From positions 56,014,501-56,078,500 of the forward strand of contig NC_092520.1 of NCBI RefSeq assembly GCF_037038585.1: a stretch of 64,000 nucleotides of DNA, given 5' to 3'. Position 1 is the first letter of the stretch; every line of letters starts with the position of its first letter. Positions 36,251-49,300 of the stretch are shown piece after piece. The stretch is from Patagioenas fasciata (Eukaryota; Chordata; Aves; Columbiformes; Columbidae). The position numbers were made by a program, and so were the translations under genes. Below the pieces are notes generated by a model. The model searched no databases, was not told where the DNA came from, and was given only the letters and a program-made list of their open reading frames with translations.

Positions 36251-37814
36251 ACCGCCCGTGAAGGTGAGCATGACGGGAGGGAAAAACTGTCAGAAACTGG
36301 TTTTTTTGTTGTTGTTTTTTTTTTTTTTCTTACTACTATCTTTGTGCGGAAACCCTATATATTTATTCCTTGTATATGTATATATGTGTATCTATGTTTA
36401 CATGGAATATATATACATTTTTTTGAGCTATGAGAACATTGCCTATAGGCTTCTGTTCCCAGATGTTTTGTTTTCCGTTTCTTTTAGGCATGTTTGCATT
36501 TCTGCTGGTAGGGGAACAGGCACAGCGGTAATGTTGCTGAGTATGTGTTTGAACAGTAGCATGGAGCAACTTGTGTGCCTTTAATGCAGCTGCAGAGGAT
36601 ATCCATGTGGGATTAATATACTCAAGCGATCATGTCACACTGACGTATCTTGTTCAGACTTGTAGATTTTTAAAGCAGTGTGGACTTGTAGGTAGTAGCG
36701 GAAGTATAATGAATTTTAAGCATGTGACTTGGCCTAGTGCTCATGATTTTAACGTGGTATTCATACCTTGGTAAATACGCACAGATTTAGCTGTCTTCCC
36801 TTTTCCCTTCATGTGTGAGCCACGCTGCACAAATGAAAAACGTACCTCTGGTAGGCTTAAGGGCCAAATACATATTTAAACTCTTCTGGGAAATGCTCTA
36901 AAGTTACTGTCAAGAACTAGTGGAAAGCTGCTTTCATATGGTTTTTGAGTATGTTTAAAAAAAAAAACCCACGTTTTCTTCAGCATCAGTGATGCCAACT
37001 TGTATTTGGCATTAATGCTATTTGCATGCATCCAGTACAGCTGATACTGCTGCTGGAAGGCATGTAATTTTTCCTGCTATGGACAAGGCCCTTTTGTGTA
37101 ATGTCAACTTTGTACGCGCTTAGAGGGCGTATGAACCCCAGGTAGAGCCCTGCGGTTTTTCTCCTCTGTGATAAGGTAGTTGGGGGGTGCCAACTGATAA
37201 TTGCTCATTGTGGATCTTAGCAACAAAACTTCTGACCCAGGCTGGAGCTCCGAGTTGGGGCACGTTAGTCTTTGGCACTTGCCGTAGTTGCTGGCGTATG
37301 CTCTGACTCATCAAAGTGCAAGTGAAAAGCAGTGAGCTACAGTGGTGATTTGTGTTAGTGTAAGGGTCGGTCAGTCTGTCCAAGGTAGCTCGCAGGATGG
37401 TGGCGATACAGTAATGTTTTTCTGTAGCCAAAGAGATGGGCTGTTTTGTTGTGGTATCCCTGTCACCACAGGAGTGGTACTTCTGCAGTGTGTGGATAGA
37501 TGGGTGGGTGACATGAGGTGTCACCTCAACACGCTTTCCCTCTGAAACTTATCTCCTGTATCATTTATTATGGCACTGGTGTGTTTGGGATTGTGATGCT
37601 GAAATCTTCATTTAAGCATCATTTTCTTAAATTTGGCTTTTATAGAAAAAAAGTTGCTGTAAGAAGATTAAAAATAAAGTCTACTTGCAGCTAACACTTG
37701 GTGGGTGAAATTTTCATCTGTTCTATTACAGCTGCTCTGTAAGTTTCCCTGCTGGTTACAGAGCCTCTAGAACTGTAGTATGTGGTACTGAATAGACTAC
37801 TTTTTCTACTAACT
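36251..37814. other. Probable start of a large first intron
   Basis: The sequence follows the donor after 36263. It begins with a T-run near 36312-36328 and continues as T/G-rich single-copy DNA. I see no supported exon. An imperfect hairpin, agcat...gatgcc with ggcattaatgct, lies near 36983-37020. Confidence 0.5.
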
Positions 37815-37905
37815 TAGGGATTCTTAAACTGTGGTATACCTACCGTAGCAAAAGTGGTACGTGAATCCTGCCACCAGTGGCATGTGACTGCCATTTTGGG
37901 AACCT
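37815..37905 (+). mobile_element. Possible hAT-type DNA transposon fragment
   Basis: The text 'gattcttaaactgtggta' followed by 'gtggtacgtgaatcc' and 'caccagtggcatgtg' resembles the terminal region of non-autonomous hAT elements (ends of the type ggttctcaaactgtggtacgtg, with a repeated 'ggtacgtg' theme). I see neither the far terminal repeat nor an 8-bp target duplication, so only a single-ended relic is proposed. Confidence 0.3.
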
Positions 37906-38228
37906 TCTTAGTCTTGGTTTTTCTTGGGTTAAAAGCTCAGCTACAAGACACTGGAATAAGTCCTGTTAAAAATTTATGGCAGGAAGAAGAAAAAGCATAT
38001 TACATTGCTATTCCCTTTGCTGCCTGATGGTGTTAGATGGTTTTGCATCCTCTGGGTAGCTCTTGGAATCTCAGCAACACTGTATTATTATTTAGTCCTT
38101 ACGCTGCTGAGTAAAATTATACAGCCTAATTTATTTAGGTTTGGCATGTTCTTACTGGAACGCGTACCACGCTAGGTGAATGAACAGCTTGCTTGTTTAT
38201 GTTGCCATTTTTTCCCCACTTTTAATAG

Positions 38229-38354
38229 GCCCTCATAGGTCTTATTGCGGTTCTACTGGAAGGTTTCAGAATTTGGTCCAACCTGCCAGTAAAAACAAAA
38301 GTAGAAAACCATGAACCACATTGGACATGTTATCGAAGAAGGTATTTTCACACT
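38229..38354 (+). CDS. Candidate internal coding exon, 42 codons, unidentified
   Basis: A good acceptor (polypyrimidine 'ccattttttccccac' then TTTTAATAG) and a good donor (CACT then GTAAGT) bound a 126-nt segment. It is open in one frame for exactly 42 codons, phase 0 at both ends. The peptide starts with a hydrophobic run (Ala-Leu-Ile-Gly-Leu-Ile-Ala-Val-Leu-Leu), then Glu-Gly-Phe-Arg-Ile-Trp, then a basic and aromatic half ending Tyr-Arg-Arg-Arg-Tyr-Phe-His-Thr, as in a membrane segment followed by a cytosolic tail. The frame has in-frame stops just upstream of the acceptor, and beyond the donor continues to a stop at about 38421. I do not recognise the protein. A frame of this length between decent sites can arise by chance, so this is a lead, not a gene call. 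It lies 2.7 kb downstream of the CpG island on the expected strand. Confidence 0.28.
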
Positions 38355-41300
38355 GTAAGTTATCAGGGTCGAAATCTCACTTTAGATGGCTCCAGCCAGT
38401 CCTACAATTGCGTTTACTGAGCTTTTCTGAATTTTTTTCTGGCATTTTTTTGTTAGCTGTCTGAGACTGAAGTACTGGGGACAGATGTGAACATGCTACC
38501 TTCATCTTTGCAGAATTACAAACTAACCTAATTGGCTTCAAGATCTCACTGTGTCTTTCTTCATGTCCCGCTATCATGATTCAGACTGCTTATTACTCCT
38601 TTCCAGATGTCTTTTACCAATTTAATCTTTGCTGGATCACTTTTCCACAGATGAATTATTATTCATTTTTTCAGAGGCATCCAAGAAATAAAATGCCTGA
38701 TGGAATGATGGAGTTTTCTTTTTTCTTTTTCCCCCATTACCTTTTTTCAATATTCTCCCACGTTCATTTGCAACTTTACGTAAGAAGACTTAGTTAGAAA
38801 GTATTCATTAAAATGTCATTGAAGTGAAAGTCAGGAAAAGTGTTGATCAAAATGCTTTTCAGTTTCGAGTCACTCATTTCTGGTGAATAAACCTTTAAAA
38901 ACAACATTTTTTTTTTTTTTCCTACTGGTGATATTTTCCCTGAGCTTTTTGCTGTCTTGATCATTGTGGTTGCATTATTGGTGGTAACTGGGTTTTACAG
39001 AATCGATTTACTTAAAACTTCAGAGAAACGCAATATCGCAACACAACTAAATTTGGAATAAAAATGTAGTCGGTATGGCTCAAACCACTCCAGGCATGAA
39101 GGAGGAGTAGATTTGTTGTGTTGAGTAGCTCAGCGGCTTATACTGATGTGCATGTGCACACAGACATTTTGGGTGACTGATGATGATGATGATTGCCAGG
39201 GACTGTTCCCTTGTGGAGCCCAATGTGGCGCTTTTGCTGCCTAGGGCTGGGAACACAGAGAAGCCATAAGATTGCAGGTGGGTGTTTGAGCACTGTGAGG
39301 ATGCAACCTGGGAGATGGTGGAGCGTGATGGTATGCAGGGAAAGACATGGCATGTTGTGGAGCAATCAGATTTCCTAGGCTGGAAGGCTTCACGGTCTGC
39401 CTGCGGTGCGCTGGAGATGCGGGTCACTCTTTGCCTAGATGGAGCTGAGACAGCAACCCCAGCATTGAGTAATGTTTCAGTATGAAAGTATCATGTCAGT
39501 GTAAAGTCCAGAAATACTTGTGACCTATGACCAGTTGGGATCATGTATCTTAAAGTGACACGACCAGGGTCTGTCTGTGGCAGCAAACTCTCAACAGTGT
39601 TTTCCTCTGCTCACCACTGAATTCCAGGTTTAGGTTTAAATTCAGCTACACCTCCTTGTTTTCATGATGCTTCAGCTGTTTTAGGCTGAAGGATAAATAG
39701 GTCTGTTGTGTCTCCACACTGAAAGAATTTGAGACTATTTCTGGCTGGTTCACCTGGTGGTTTGATGCTGGTGTTAGAGAGTAGTATAGAGGGAATTGAG
39801 CTGTGTAGGTCTCTACAGGGGAAGGATCGAGTGATGTGGGAGCACCTTCCCACTGCTGCTTCTTTTCTCATTGCTCTTAGTTTATCCAGGAAGGCCCCAG
39901 GTCATTTGTAATATTTTTGTGGGCCTTTGTGAGATGTCCCCAACCCCATGGAGACAGACAAATATTTCATGCCTAATGGTATGAAAGAGGAGGTCTGGGA
40001 GGTTGAGCCCCCCTGGTCTATAGCGTTGAGGTCCATTTAAGCGAGCTGATAGTTGGCTTTGTTGTTGACCTTCACCGGGAGCAGGAGATTTAGCAGCAGT
40101 CAGTGGTTGCTGTGGACAATATATCCATGGCAAGTTTCTTCAGCAATGGTAGGACTGTTACATTTTCAAGAAGGAAGGAAACTTCTGAGTATTTTGTTTA
40201 TGATTTAAGACTGGAAGTAGTACAGGTTGAATTCACAGGTCTCAGAGGAAAAAAAGTGTTTTAAGGTATAGGGATGTCTAAATGTACTCAAGTTGGGTTT
40301 TGTAAGCTGGGTGTTGGTGGATATGGGTGAAATGTGTTCTTGTTACCTGAGAGGGCTTTCCATGTGTGCACAAGGTTTTCACAAAGTAGAACATTTCCTT
40401 GCAGTGCTCTTTGTCTGTATGGGCATCATGCTCTGAGCATTGAAGGCCTTAGCATAGGCTCTGATAGAAATAATTATTCTGGCCTTCATTTGGCGTCCTG
40501 AAATCTGGAATTTCTGTTCTGTGTGAGTATATTCTGAGATGCGAAAACATCAAGATGATTTTGGGGTTTGCTACTGGAGCAGTGGTTGTTAGGGGCTGAC
40601 TGTGTTTTTTTATCATTGCTGGCGGTACCAGTCAGGGGTTCCTTGAGACCTCAGGCCCTTGTCTTGCTGGCTGTTTGTGAGCTGGAGAAGATTTTGGAGT
40701 TTCTTGGTCTTTGCTCTAATGAAGCTTCCTCTAGTTGCTGGGAAACTGGAGATTCTTTCACTTGCTTGAATGAGGTGATGCTCTTTCCATAACAGCAGCA
40801 GTGTTGTGATATCCTTACTCTTCAGGGTCCTTACCTGTCCAGGGTCAGGTCCAAAATACAATCAACTCCACAGGTTAGACCTATGAAGGTGCCAAGGGGA
40901 CTATGAAGAAACTGGCTTTTCATACAGAACGTTAAAAATGGATTTTGGGGGCTTAAACATGTTCAGCCTTGCCAATATATTTGTTGAAATTCCCCAAATT
41001 CTGGAGCATTTTGCTACCCTCTGTTAAAAGATGTTAGTGTTAGCGATGCTAAAGCCATTCGTTTATTGTAGTCTTAAAGCGAGTAAATGTTAGCTTTAGC
41101 TTTTCAGATTAATGAAATCTAATGAAAATGCCTTACTAGAGGCACCTTAGATTTCGTGAACAGATGAATGAAGTGCTTGAACAGGTGAATGAAGTGCTTC
41201 CTGCCATCTGCTTATGCCTGAGTCTTTGACTTGGTATCAGGAATGGGGAAGAAAAAGACATGGGATTTAGGTCTCATTTAGACAGCTTTGGGTGATGCAA

Positions 41301-41530
41301 TGCATATCAAGTATTTCACTCTTGGGACTGTGCATTGCCTGTTGGCAGTGAGAGGTAGGTCTTGTGTTACTCAATTCATTAACTTAATTTCATAATGCTT
41401 TATTCTCTTTGCTTCCTGTTTGTGGTGGAGTGCATTTCTTCTGCTACCTGCAGATTTTAGAAGGTATCTGATTTCTCTGGTTCTTTTCCTAATTCATTGA
41501 ACAGCCCATTCCAGTTTATACCATGGCAGA
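38355..41530. other. Intron-like non-coding stretch
   Basis: T/G-rich plus strand, a poly(T) run near 38910-38921, and a 21-bp tandem duplication at 41158-41199. Open frames here (up to 115 codons, both strands) show no domain and overlap each other. I see no promoter or CpG-rich segment. Confidence 0.5.
41158..41199. repeat. 2 x 21-bp tandem duplication, one mismatch
   Basis: gaacagatgaatgaagtgctt is followed directly by the same 21 bases with one A-to-G change. It is a small local duplication within intron-like DNA. Confidence 0.93.
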
Positions 41531-41670
41531 TCATAGAATCATAGAATAATTCTGATTGGAAGAGACCCTCAAGATCATGGAGTCCAACCATAACCTAACT
41601 CTAGTGCTAAACCATGTCCCTAAGAACCTCATCTATGTGCCTTTTAAATCCCTCAAGGGATGAAGTGGGC
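41531..41670 (-). mobile_element. CR1 LINE fragment (3' end), reverse orientation
   Basis: It starts with tcatagaatcatagaat, the reverse complement of the CR1 terminal octamer repeat. Then come 'ctgattggaagagaccctc', 'aagatcatggagtccaacc' and 'ccttttaaatccctcaaggg', all in the order of an inverted CR1 3' region. It is about 140 bp, 5' truncated. Confidence 0.93.
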
Positions 41671-43023
41671 TGTGCCGTTTGGATTGCTGGGTGCCACAGG
41701 AAAGGCTTGGGAGCCCTGTGATTCTTTTTGGAGGTTCAAGCTCTTGAATACTGGGAATGGTTAAACCTAGATAGGCATGCTGTGGGAGCAGTGGTGAGCC
41801 TGGACAGGAAAGGTGAAGGTGTAATAGCCGTATTGGTAAGATTAGGGCACATTCCAGCAGAAAGAGTTGGTGTCGATGGCTTCAGTCGATCATGGAAATA
41901 ACCTGTCCTCACCGTTGTGTGAATTAGGGGAAGGGGGAAGAAAAATCAATATGCTTTCAGAGCTATGAAGAGACCTCTTAATAGTTTGGCAATAACAGGA
42001 GGCCAGAGCTGGGTGGAGCTCAATTCTCCTCCTTCATGAAGCAGCAGAGAGGTTTGGTCATCTGAATTGTGTTGGTGGCCCTGGGGCTGACAGGAGGATT
42101 ATCATGATTATCACAGCATTGTTCTCGGTTTCTATAAAGCTTACCTCATTCTTCTTTGCGGATTTCAAAGATGATTGAAGCGCTTTTTCTTATATGGTGC
42201 TAGTAGTGCCAAGCCTGCTAGAGCTGGTCCCTGCTGCTGTTGAGTCCTTGGTGGAGTCTGCTGCTGAAAGCAAACTGGAAAGGGAGAAATGTGGGTTTGT
42301 GTAGAACTGTGCAGAAGGCTTTTAGGATTGAGATGATGAGTTTTCTAAATAGGAGGAATGACTGAAACTGCTGTAGTTCCACTTTGCTTACTTCAGCAGG
42401 ATTTTGTCAGTGGGGGCATAGTTTTTTGTTGCTTTCCGCGTAATAGACTGAAAAAAGGAGCAGAATGAATGCGATATCCATAAAGGTTGGGTTGTTGGGT
42501 TTTTTTGAGCTGCCGGTGCACTAGAAGTTCTGTTGTCTCAAGAAGAGATCTTTGAAGATGGCCATAACTGGAAGCGTTTGCATCAAATTTTGTGTTTTGA
42601 AGGACCTATAAAGAACTCTTCTAGAAGGGAAGCACTGATAGCTTCAGTTTTTTGTTAGATGGCTTGCTTGTAGATATCTTTGTAAAATAGAAGTGCATTC
42701 AATATGCAAAATTTCCAAGAGGACTGAAATAGTAAGGTCCAAAATTCTGTGGACCTTTCTGTGCAGGATCTGAAGTGTTTACCCTTCTGTCAGCAGTTAA
42801 AAGAAGAAACAAAATAAGCAAATGCAAAAACATCTGTGTGATATTCCCTTGTACATGCTGCCAACAGTGAAGGGAAAAGATAGAGACCAAAGTCTCTTTA
42901 ATTCATCCATTGGGAACTGAGCCCATGTTCACTGCATTTGTCAAAGGCAGAACTTCCAGCTCAGATGAAGTCATGTTGCTGTGTGTACATCCAGTGAAAA
43001 GCTACTATTATGAATAGGGGTCT
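41671..43023. other. Intron-like non-coding stretch
   Basis: Single-copy sequence with a T/G-rich plus strand. No exon, repeat or promoter is recognised. Confidence 0.5.
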
Positions 43024-43392
43024 AGGTTGAGGGAGCTGGGCTTCTTCAGTTGGATGAGAAAGAGTCTAAAGGACAATCCAGTAGCTGTTTACAGCTATTT
43101 ACAGCTACTACAGGATGGTTATGAAGATGCTAGGGCCAAACTCTACTTAGTTGTGCCGTACAGCAGCAAAGGACAATGACAAGAAATAGTTGCATTCGAG
43201 ATTCAGCTTGGATGTTGGGAAAATCTTGTTATTAGAAGGGTTGTGCAGCACTGCAGCAGGTCATCCAGAGAAGCTAATATCTGTCCTCAGAGTTTTTCAG
43301 GACTCATCAAGGCAAAGCTACTGCTGACCTCATCTTCTATTGGTGATAGTCTTGCTTTGGGTCAGACGCTGGAATAGGTAACCTCCAGAGGT
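43024..43392 (+). mobile_element. Diverged CR1 LINE fragment, forward orientation
   Basis: The order of motifs matches the CR1 3' region: 'gagggagctgggcttcttca', 'gatgagaaagagtctaaagg', 'ggatgttgggaaaatcttgt', 'gggttgtgcagcactgcagcagg', and finally 'cctccagaggt'. It is more diverged than the other copies and lacks a clean octamer end. A small internal duplication (tttacagcta repeated) is visible near 43088-43107. Confidence 0.75.
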
Positions 43393-46300
43393 TTATTCCA
43401 AACAAAATTTCTAGGAAACTGGCCCAGATCATCCCCAAAATAAAAACTTTTTATACAACTTTGAATTGAGCTGGTCAGCTACTGTGGGATGCTTGGTGAT
43501 AAACTCGATTTCATGTGCTCAATACAGCTTTTGTAGTTCATGCAATAATGTCTCAGTGAGTGTGATCAGTTTTGTTGGCCTAAGTATTTATGATCTGAGG
43601 ACCTGCAGGTTATTTTTGTCAACAGTTTTCTTTTGGTCTCAGACAGCTCAGAAGGAAGGGGCAGAACTGATGGTCAGTACTGCCCAAACAGGCAAACCTC
43701 TCCTTGTGGGCCTACTGAAGAAGGATTTGGGGGATGAGATGCCATTGCAATCACCAAGGGGGCAGGTGGACTGTGGTGAAATTTGCCTTATGATCTTAAG
43801 TTTGTAAGACTATGTTCCCCACAGCAAAAGTTGTGTTTAATCTTCATCGTGAGCTTTTCCCCTGCAGTCCCTTTGTGTAGTATGACCTTTAAGTACGCCA
43901 AAGGTGACAAACAGGATGCCTTCTAATCTTATTTGGCTCTACTAATATGTATTAGTGCTTGTATTTTATCGTTATTGGAGTTGGTATGAGGGGGAATAGC
44001 CAAATGAATGACTTCGTCAATTTTATTACACCTTTTTTTTGAGAGAGGGAGAGTCAGAGAAAAATGCAGAAGAGGTGAAGTACGCCATGTTAGAAAGCTG
44101 AATGCTGTTCCATTACAGACTTTTCCCTACAAACAAACTCTCTGTTCTGTCTTCGGGACTCTGGTGAATGAAGTCCTGTGTGCATTTTGATTTTTGAGGC
44201 ATTCTTTCTGTAATTTACTTCGTATTTGAGGTGGCGGGATTAAATCTTGACATGCACTGCTTGAAACATGCTGTTGTCAGAGGTCAGGCTTTTGGATGCT
44301 GTTTTATCCCACACCTAGTGCTTCTGCCACAGGACCTTATTATTTCCCCTTCTTTACCCTGATTTGTTTGCTTATTTTTCCTCAGTGAAAACAATTCTTG
44401 TTTCTGCCTGTATATACAGCTACTTATTTTTTGCTGTCTGTTACATGAAACTGGGAAAAATTAAGGTTCATGATCATATACACAGTATTATGTGGCAGAG
44501 TAATTAGGCAAAGATCCATATGTAATGTTTGAAAACATTATACAAATAAAAGTATCATTGGCACTTCACAGTAGTCAAGAGAGCAAGCTGGAACAAAACA
44601 ACCTCTTTTGAGGTGAAAATGGAAATTTGGTGCAAAACTCATGACTGTTTGAATGCTTGTAAGTCTGATGTTTAAAGAAAAGCTTGCCTATGTGAACACA
44701 AACTCATAGACTTCACAAAACAGCTGCCTGCTAACCAGAAGACTAGTTGCTTGCCAGCAGTTCACTTGGCATAGTTTTCTTCTACCTGTCATCCATACTT
44801 CACAAAAAGAAATAAAACCCTGTACTTACGTACTCCAGGCCTTCCCTCCTTGCCAAAGTAACGCTTTGGTAATTATATGGAGTCCTTTCCTCTTACATGT
44901 ATAGGTCATTAATTGCTGTAAAAGGGTGAGAGATTGAATCCTACTCTTACTGATTTTAAAAAACAAAAATTATCCAATTGGTTCTCATTTTCTGCATGGT
45001 CTCCTGGAGCCTGTTTTCTCTGCTTATAGTGGAGATTGCTTGTTGATTTTGCTGCATGCCCCTGAGCATCTACCCTGCAGACTCAGGCTGTTAAGTGGCA
45101 GCTTGCAGGGAAATGGGAGCTAGCATCACCTCTTAAATAGCAATACTTGTGTTGCTGTAGTGTGCAAAACCAATAGGATAATATTAATAAATTAGAAGGA
45201 GTACGTTGAATTATTTTTGTTCTAATTGGAGATGGGAAAATTCAAAATGTAGCTTAGTTTCAGTGGCATCTTTTTCCCTTTGGGTTTATAACTGAGTAAT
45301 GAAAAAGAGCTCTTGGATTTAAAGGATAATTAGAGAGTCCTCATTATATCACTGGTTGGAAGATTTATTATTTGCAGCTATTGCTTGAATTATGTGCAGG
45401 ATCTGGGGTAGTTAGAAGCTGATAACTGAAGCTTCGTAGAAGATTAAAAAAATATTTGGTTTACCTGCAGAAAATGTAATTGGAGTACTTCTCTCATGTA
45501 GTTATGTGAAGTATTATTTTTGGCAAATTAGAAACTTTTTAGAGGACAAATCTTGCTCCTTTGTCTTCCCAGTAGTTGGCTAGTATGGGAAGCCAAGAAG
45601 TTCTCAGGATAAGGCGCAGAAATTTAGTACATGCATCCTACAGTTCTGCTCCCTGAAACATAAGAGGGTTTTCCTAAGCCCACGTGACTTTCTGGCTGAG
45701 GTTAGTAGGTTCTCTGACAAGGTGATTTATCAAATGGTTTCCTCTTGTTGTGGGTTTGAATAGGAGTTACTCCAAATCTGAGGCCAGAACAATAGCGATG
45801 GAGGAAATTAGTCATGGAGGGATCTGAGGAGGAAGGAGCATGTTTTTATCAGCAGTGGAAGAACTTCCCAATACACAGGGGTCTCGCTAAAGATAATTTA
45901 GGCATTAGTGAGTAGTGGCAGTTTACACCTTTGTATTGTTTCCAACTGTGTATTGAAGGCTAAGGGGTACAACACTTGCTGTCTTCTTAATTTGACACAA
46001 TTGGAAAGTATTCTTTGTAACCACATGAATTCAAAAATACGTTTTTATGAAGGCTTAAACATTTGGTGTTTATTTCAGCTGGAGTGAGAGGCTTGAGAGA
46101 CTTCCATCAGATAATTCCCTGGTTTTGGTGGATGCTGTACAAAATAGAGGGACGTGAAGTCGGTTAGCAAAGGGAAGGATTTATCTTGAATTGATATATG
46201 TTGCTGGCTTAAATAGTGCTGGTGCTTTTACCCTGTGATTCCTTGTGATTCATAAAATACCTATTCTGAGTAGGCTTCAGCAGTTGAAAATAAAAGGTTT

Positions 46301-49300
46301 CTGCTTTGTAGGTAACACTTTTACATTCTGCTAGAAGAGCTGGGAAGATCTATTCAGATATGTTTTGGGGAAATGGTTTACATTTTTGGACTGGTACAGG
46401 TATCTAAATATATGGCATTTAAAATGACACTAGGCTGTTTTATATCTGGGACATCTGCACGAGGCTGGCAGATGTAAGCCAGGACATACCAGTAAGCCAG
46501 TCTTTCCACCAGTGGCCACTGGAGGCCAACAGCATTTTCCTAGGGCATCTCAGAAGGGTCTAAATGTCTAGGTTTGGATGACTTAAACTTTAAATGTTAA
46601 TGTTTTAATCCTTCTGTGATTTGATATTTCAGATCAGCAAACTGCAAACGGTTTTTTCTTTCAGCTGTCATGAAGAAAAATAGCATCACTTACCTGAAAA
46701 AACTTTTGTATAAGTCTGCATTCTAAGAGTAAGGCACTGTAGGTGATTTGCCAATTTATTTTACCTGGCTTATTATATTACCAGTTTACATTACCTAGCT
46801 TTTATAGACCGAGTCAGCAAGATATTGGTTGGTTTACCAACCTTCTCTCCCCTGAAAATGCCCCTCTAAACACAAGAAGAAAATCAGGAGGAGGATCCCA
46901 GTCTAACTCCTCTTAGGTTAATTTGATGTCAATCAGTTGTTCAGAGGAAGAAAGCCTGAGTGAGTGCAAGGATGGATGTTCAGTAAGGGGAAAAAAAAAC
47001 CTGGAACATGTTCAGCATAGCTTAGAGAACAAGCTTATGTAGCTTATATAGCAACATAGCTGGAACATGCTTATGGCAAGCTGGGGATTTACACCAAAGC
47101 TGTAACTGCACATTGTCAAAATACAGGTGTTCTTTAGCTATATGGTAATGTCTTTAGTTATTTTAAATGAATTTGAAAATCGAAAGTGGTATCCAGTGTA
47201 TGTAACTTAAGTGTCTAAATATTTATGCTCCCAGTGAAGCGTCTTCTGTAGTAAGATTTCACCTCTTGTTTAATGAAGGACATGATAGAAGGAGCCTAAG
47301 GGTGACCGTCTCACATAACCAACAGAAAAACACAGATGCTTTTAGGATATGATGGAATCTCTTAGAATAGCTACATTGGGATAGGATGAATCACAGCCCA
47401 CAAATGCCTGTTTCTCTTCAGTGACTATAAAGAGAGAGGGGGAGTAGAATGACTCAGTGAGATGTGGTTGTTTATATTTGGTCAAATATATTTCAAGCTA
47501 AGTGCATAAGGCTACAGTCCAGAGGCAGCTCAGCTCTCCATGGCACCCGGGATATATCTCTCAAACATTCAGCCTGGTTTTAGTGTCCTGCAGCTCTCCT
47601 CTGGGTAGTGCCTTCATCACCCTTCCCAACTGGAACCACCGCGTGAAGGAACGGTACATGTGTACTCAGTTTTCATCCTGATGGGGAATTGGTGTCATCC
47701 CAAAATAAAGTCAGGATGCAGACTGGATGGGTGCCTGAGCCCATGTGTTTCGATCTCACAGTTTAGACGTGGCTTAAATTCCTTGTGCAACCAGCGGAAG
47801 GAGAGAGGGGATCTGGGAGGCCTCCAGAAGCCACCTTAATTTTGGTAAGATTGAATTCTAACGTGTAACTTGAATATAGGCTTGCTTCTGTGGTGTGTTT
47901 TCATTTCATATTTCTCTCAGCATGTATGATGAAAATAGAACAGTCTGTTTTCATGTCTGTGCACAGTCTATCTCCAGTTTTCCTCGGTTAGGGAGATGTT
48001 GGGATGTCTGGGTGCTAGGAAGTTAAAACAAGTGAAATCCTGGACTGAAAGTTCTTCTGATAAGCGTATTTTTAAAAACAAAATTAAACCTAGCGGTGTC
48101 CTTTCAGAACAGCATGCCTGCTTTCAGTTAGTAACTTGAATTTTGGCATTACTGTTTATTTTTGTAACTTATAATGTTTTCTACCATCACTTCAGCCCTA
48201 ATAGAGAGAGAGTGAGTGAGGTATTTTGCAAAGGCCGGCATCAGTGGTATTATGCATGAATAGGTTTAGGTGCCTAGTTTTAAAATCTTGGCAACTGCCT
48301 TGACTTTATGCTGTAATGCAGACCATAGCTACCAAGGTTGAATTTGGCTGGTATTAGTATTTGGGGGAAGTTACTTAGGGAAGAGTCTGTTACTGATACA
48401 AGAAATAGTTTTGAGGTTCTTTTTGCCACTGCAGAACATATCAAAATGTCGCTGTTGCCGTAGGTCATCTATACAAGGCTCAAAATCATCTTTCTGCTGT
48501 ACTGAATGTCAAGTAAATTGCTTGGTGTCTTCAATGTTAGTTTTATATATATTCCCCACTGCTTGCAAAACCCCCTTTAAATTGAGAAGTTTTGTTGTTT
48601 GGGGGATTAGACCTGATTGCTATGATTCAAGAATAAAGAAGGAAAAACAACTGTGTGGGTTCTACTTGTTCCAGTTCTCCTCTTTATTAACTCCAGAATG
48701 GTCCACTTCTCTCCAAAAGTTATATCTACACCCTTCACAAAATTGTGTGTAATAGTCACCTTTAGCAGCATTTTTTCCTTGGTTCATTAATTATAGGAGC
48801 ACGTCAAGCAAAGCAGATGGCATTTTCTGAGCTGGGAATTTACCTCTATTTGTTATTCATTGTGTTTGACATTGGATTTCTCAGCTTCTCTAAGATGATG
48901 TCCTTTTGCAGTTAAATAAATAATACAATTGTATAAGTTGGCCTGAAAATGGAAATCCTGGCCTTTTTCTTTGTAACTGCTGTGGAAAATGAATGTGCAC
49001 AAGAGAATGTCTCAATTTGAGATCAGTCACTTTGGAACTCACCGCTCAATGTACAGAGCAGGTATTTTTAAAAATCTCGTTTTCTTCTGTTCATGAACTC
49101 ATGCCTTATTTGCTGTGCGCTACACAAGTGCCATTTTTGAGAAAGATCAGACATTTTCTCTTGAGTTTTCTGATGGAGCCTGACCAAAGGGTTCACAAAC
49201 GTGACATAAAGTATTTTCATCATGCCCTGTTGAGTGGAGTGGCTTCTGATCCTTGGGCAAGGGAGGAGCTAAAATGTAATAACCCATGTGAGGAGCTGGG

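Noticed and set aside
35040..36261. Long open frames (up to 389 codons) on both strands in the CpG island
   Set aside because: They arise from stop-codon scarcity in GC-rich DNA, overlap in all frames, run through splice donors and have no recognisable domains.
38229..38354. Assignment of the candidate exon to the CTR (SLC31) copper transporter family
   Set aside because: Only a short hydrophobic/Glu-Gly stretch is alike; the Met/His-rich start, the MxxxM motif and the GxxxG helix of that family were not found nearby.
48126..48195. Possible membrane exon ending in Val-Thr-Tyr-Asn
   Set aside because: An in-frame stop lies just upstream with no acceptor between; T-rich chance sequence.
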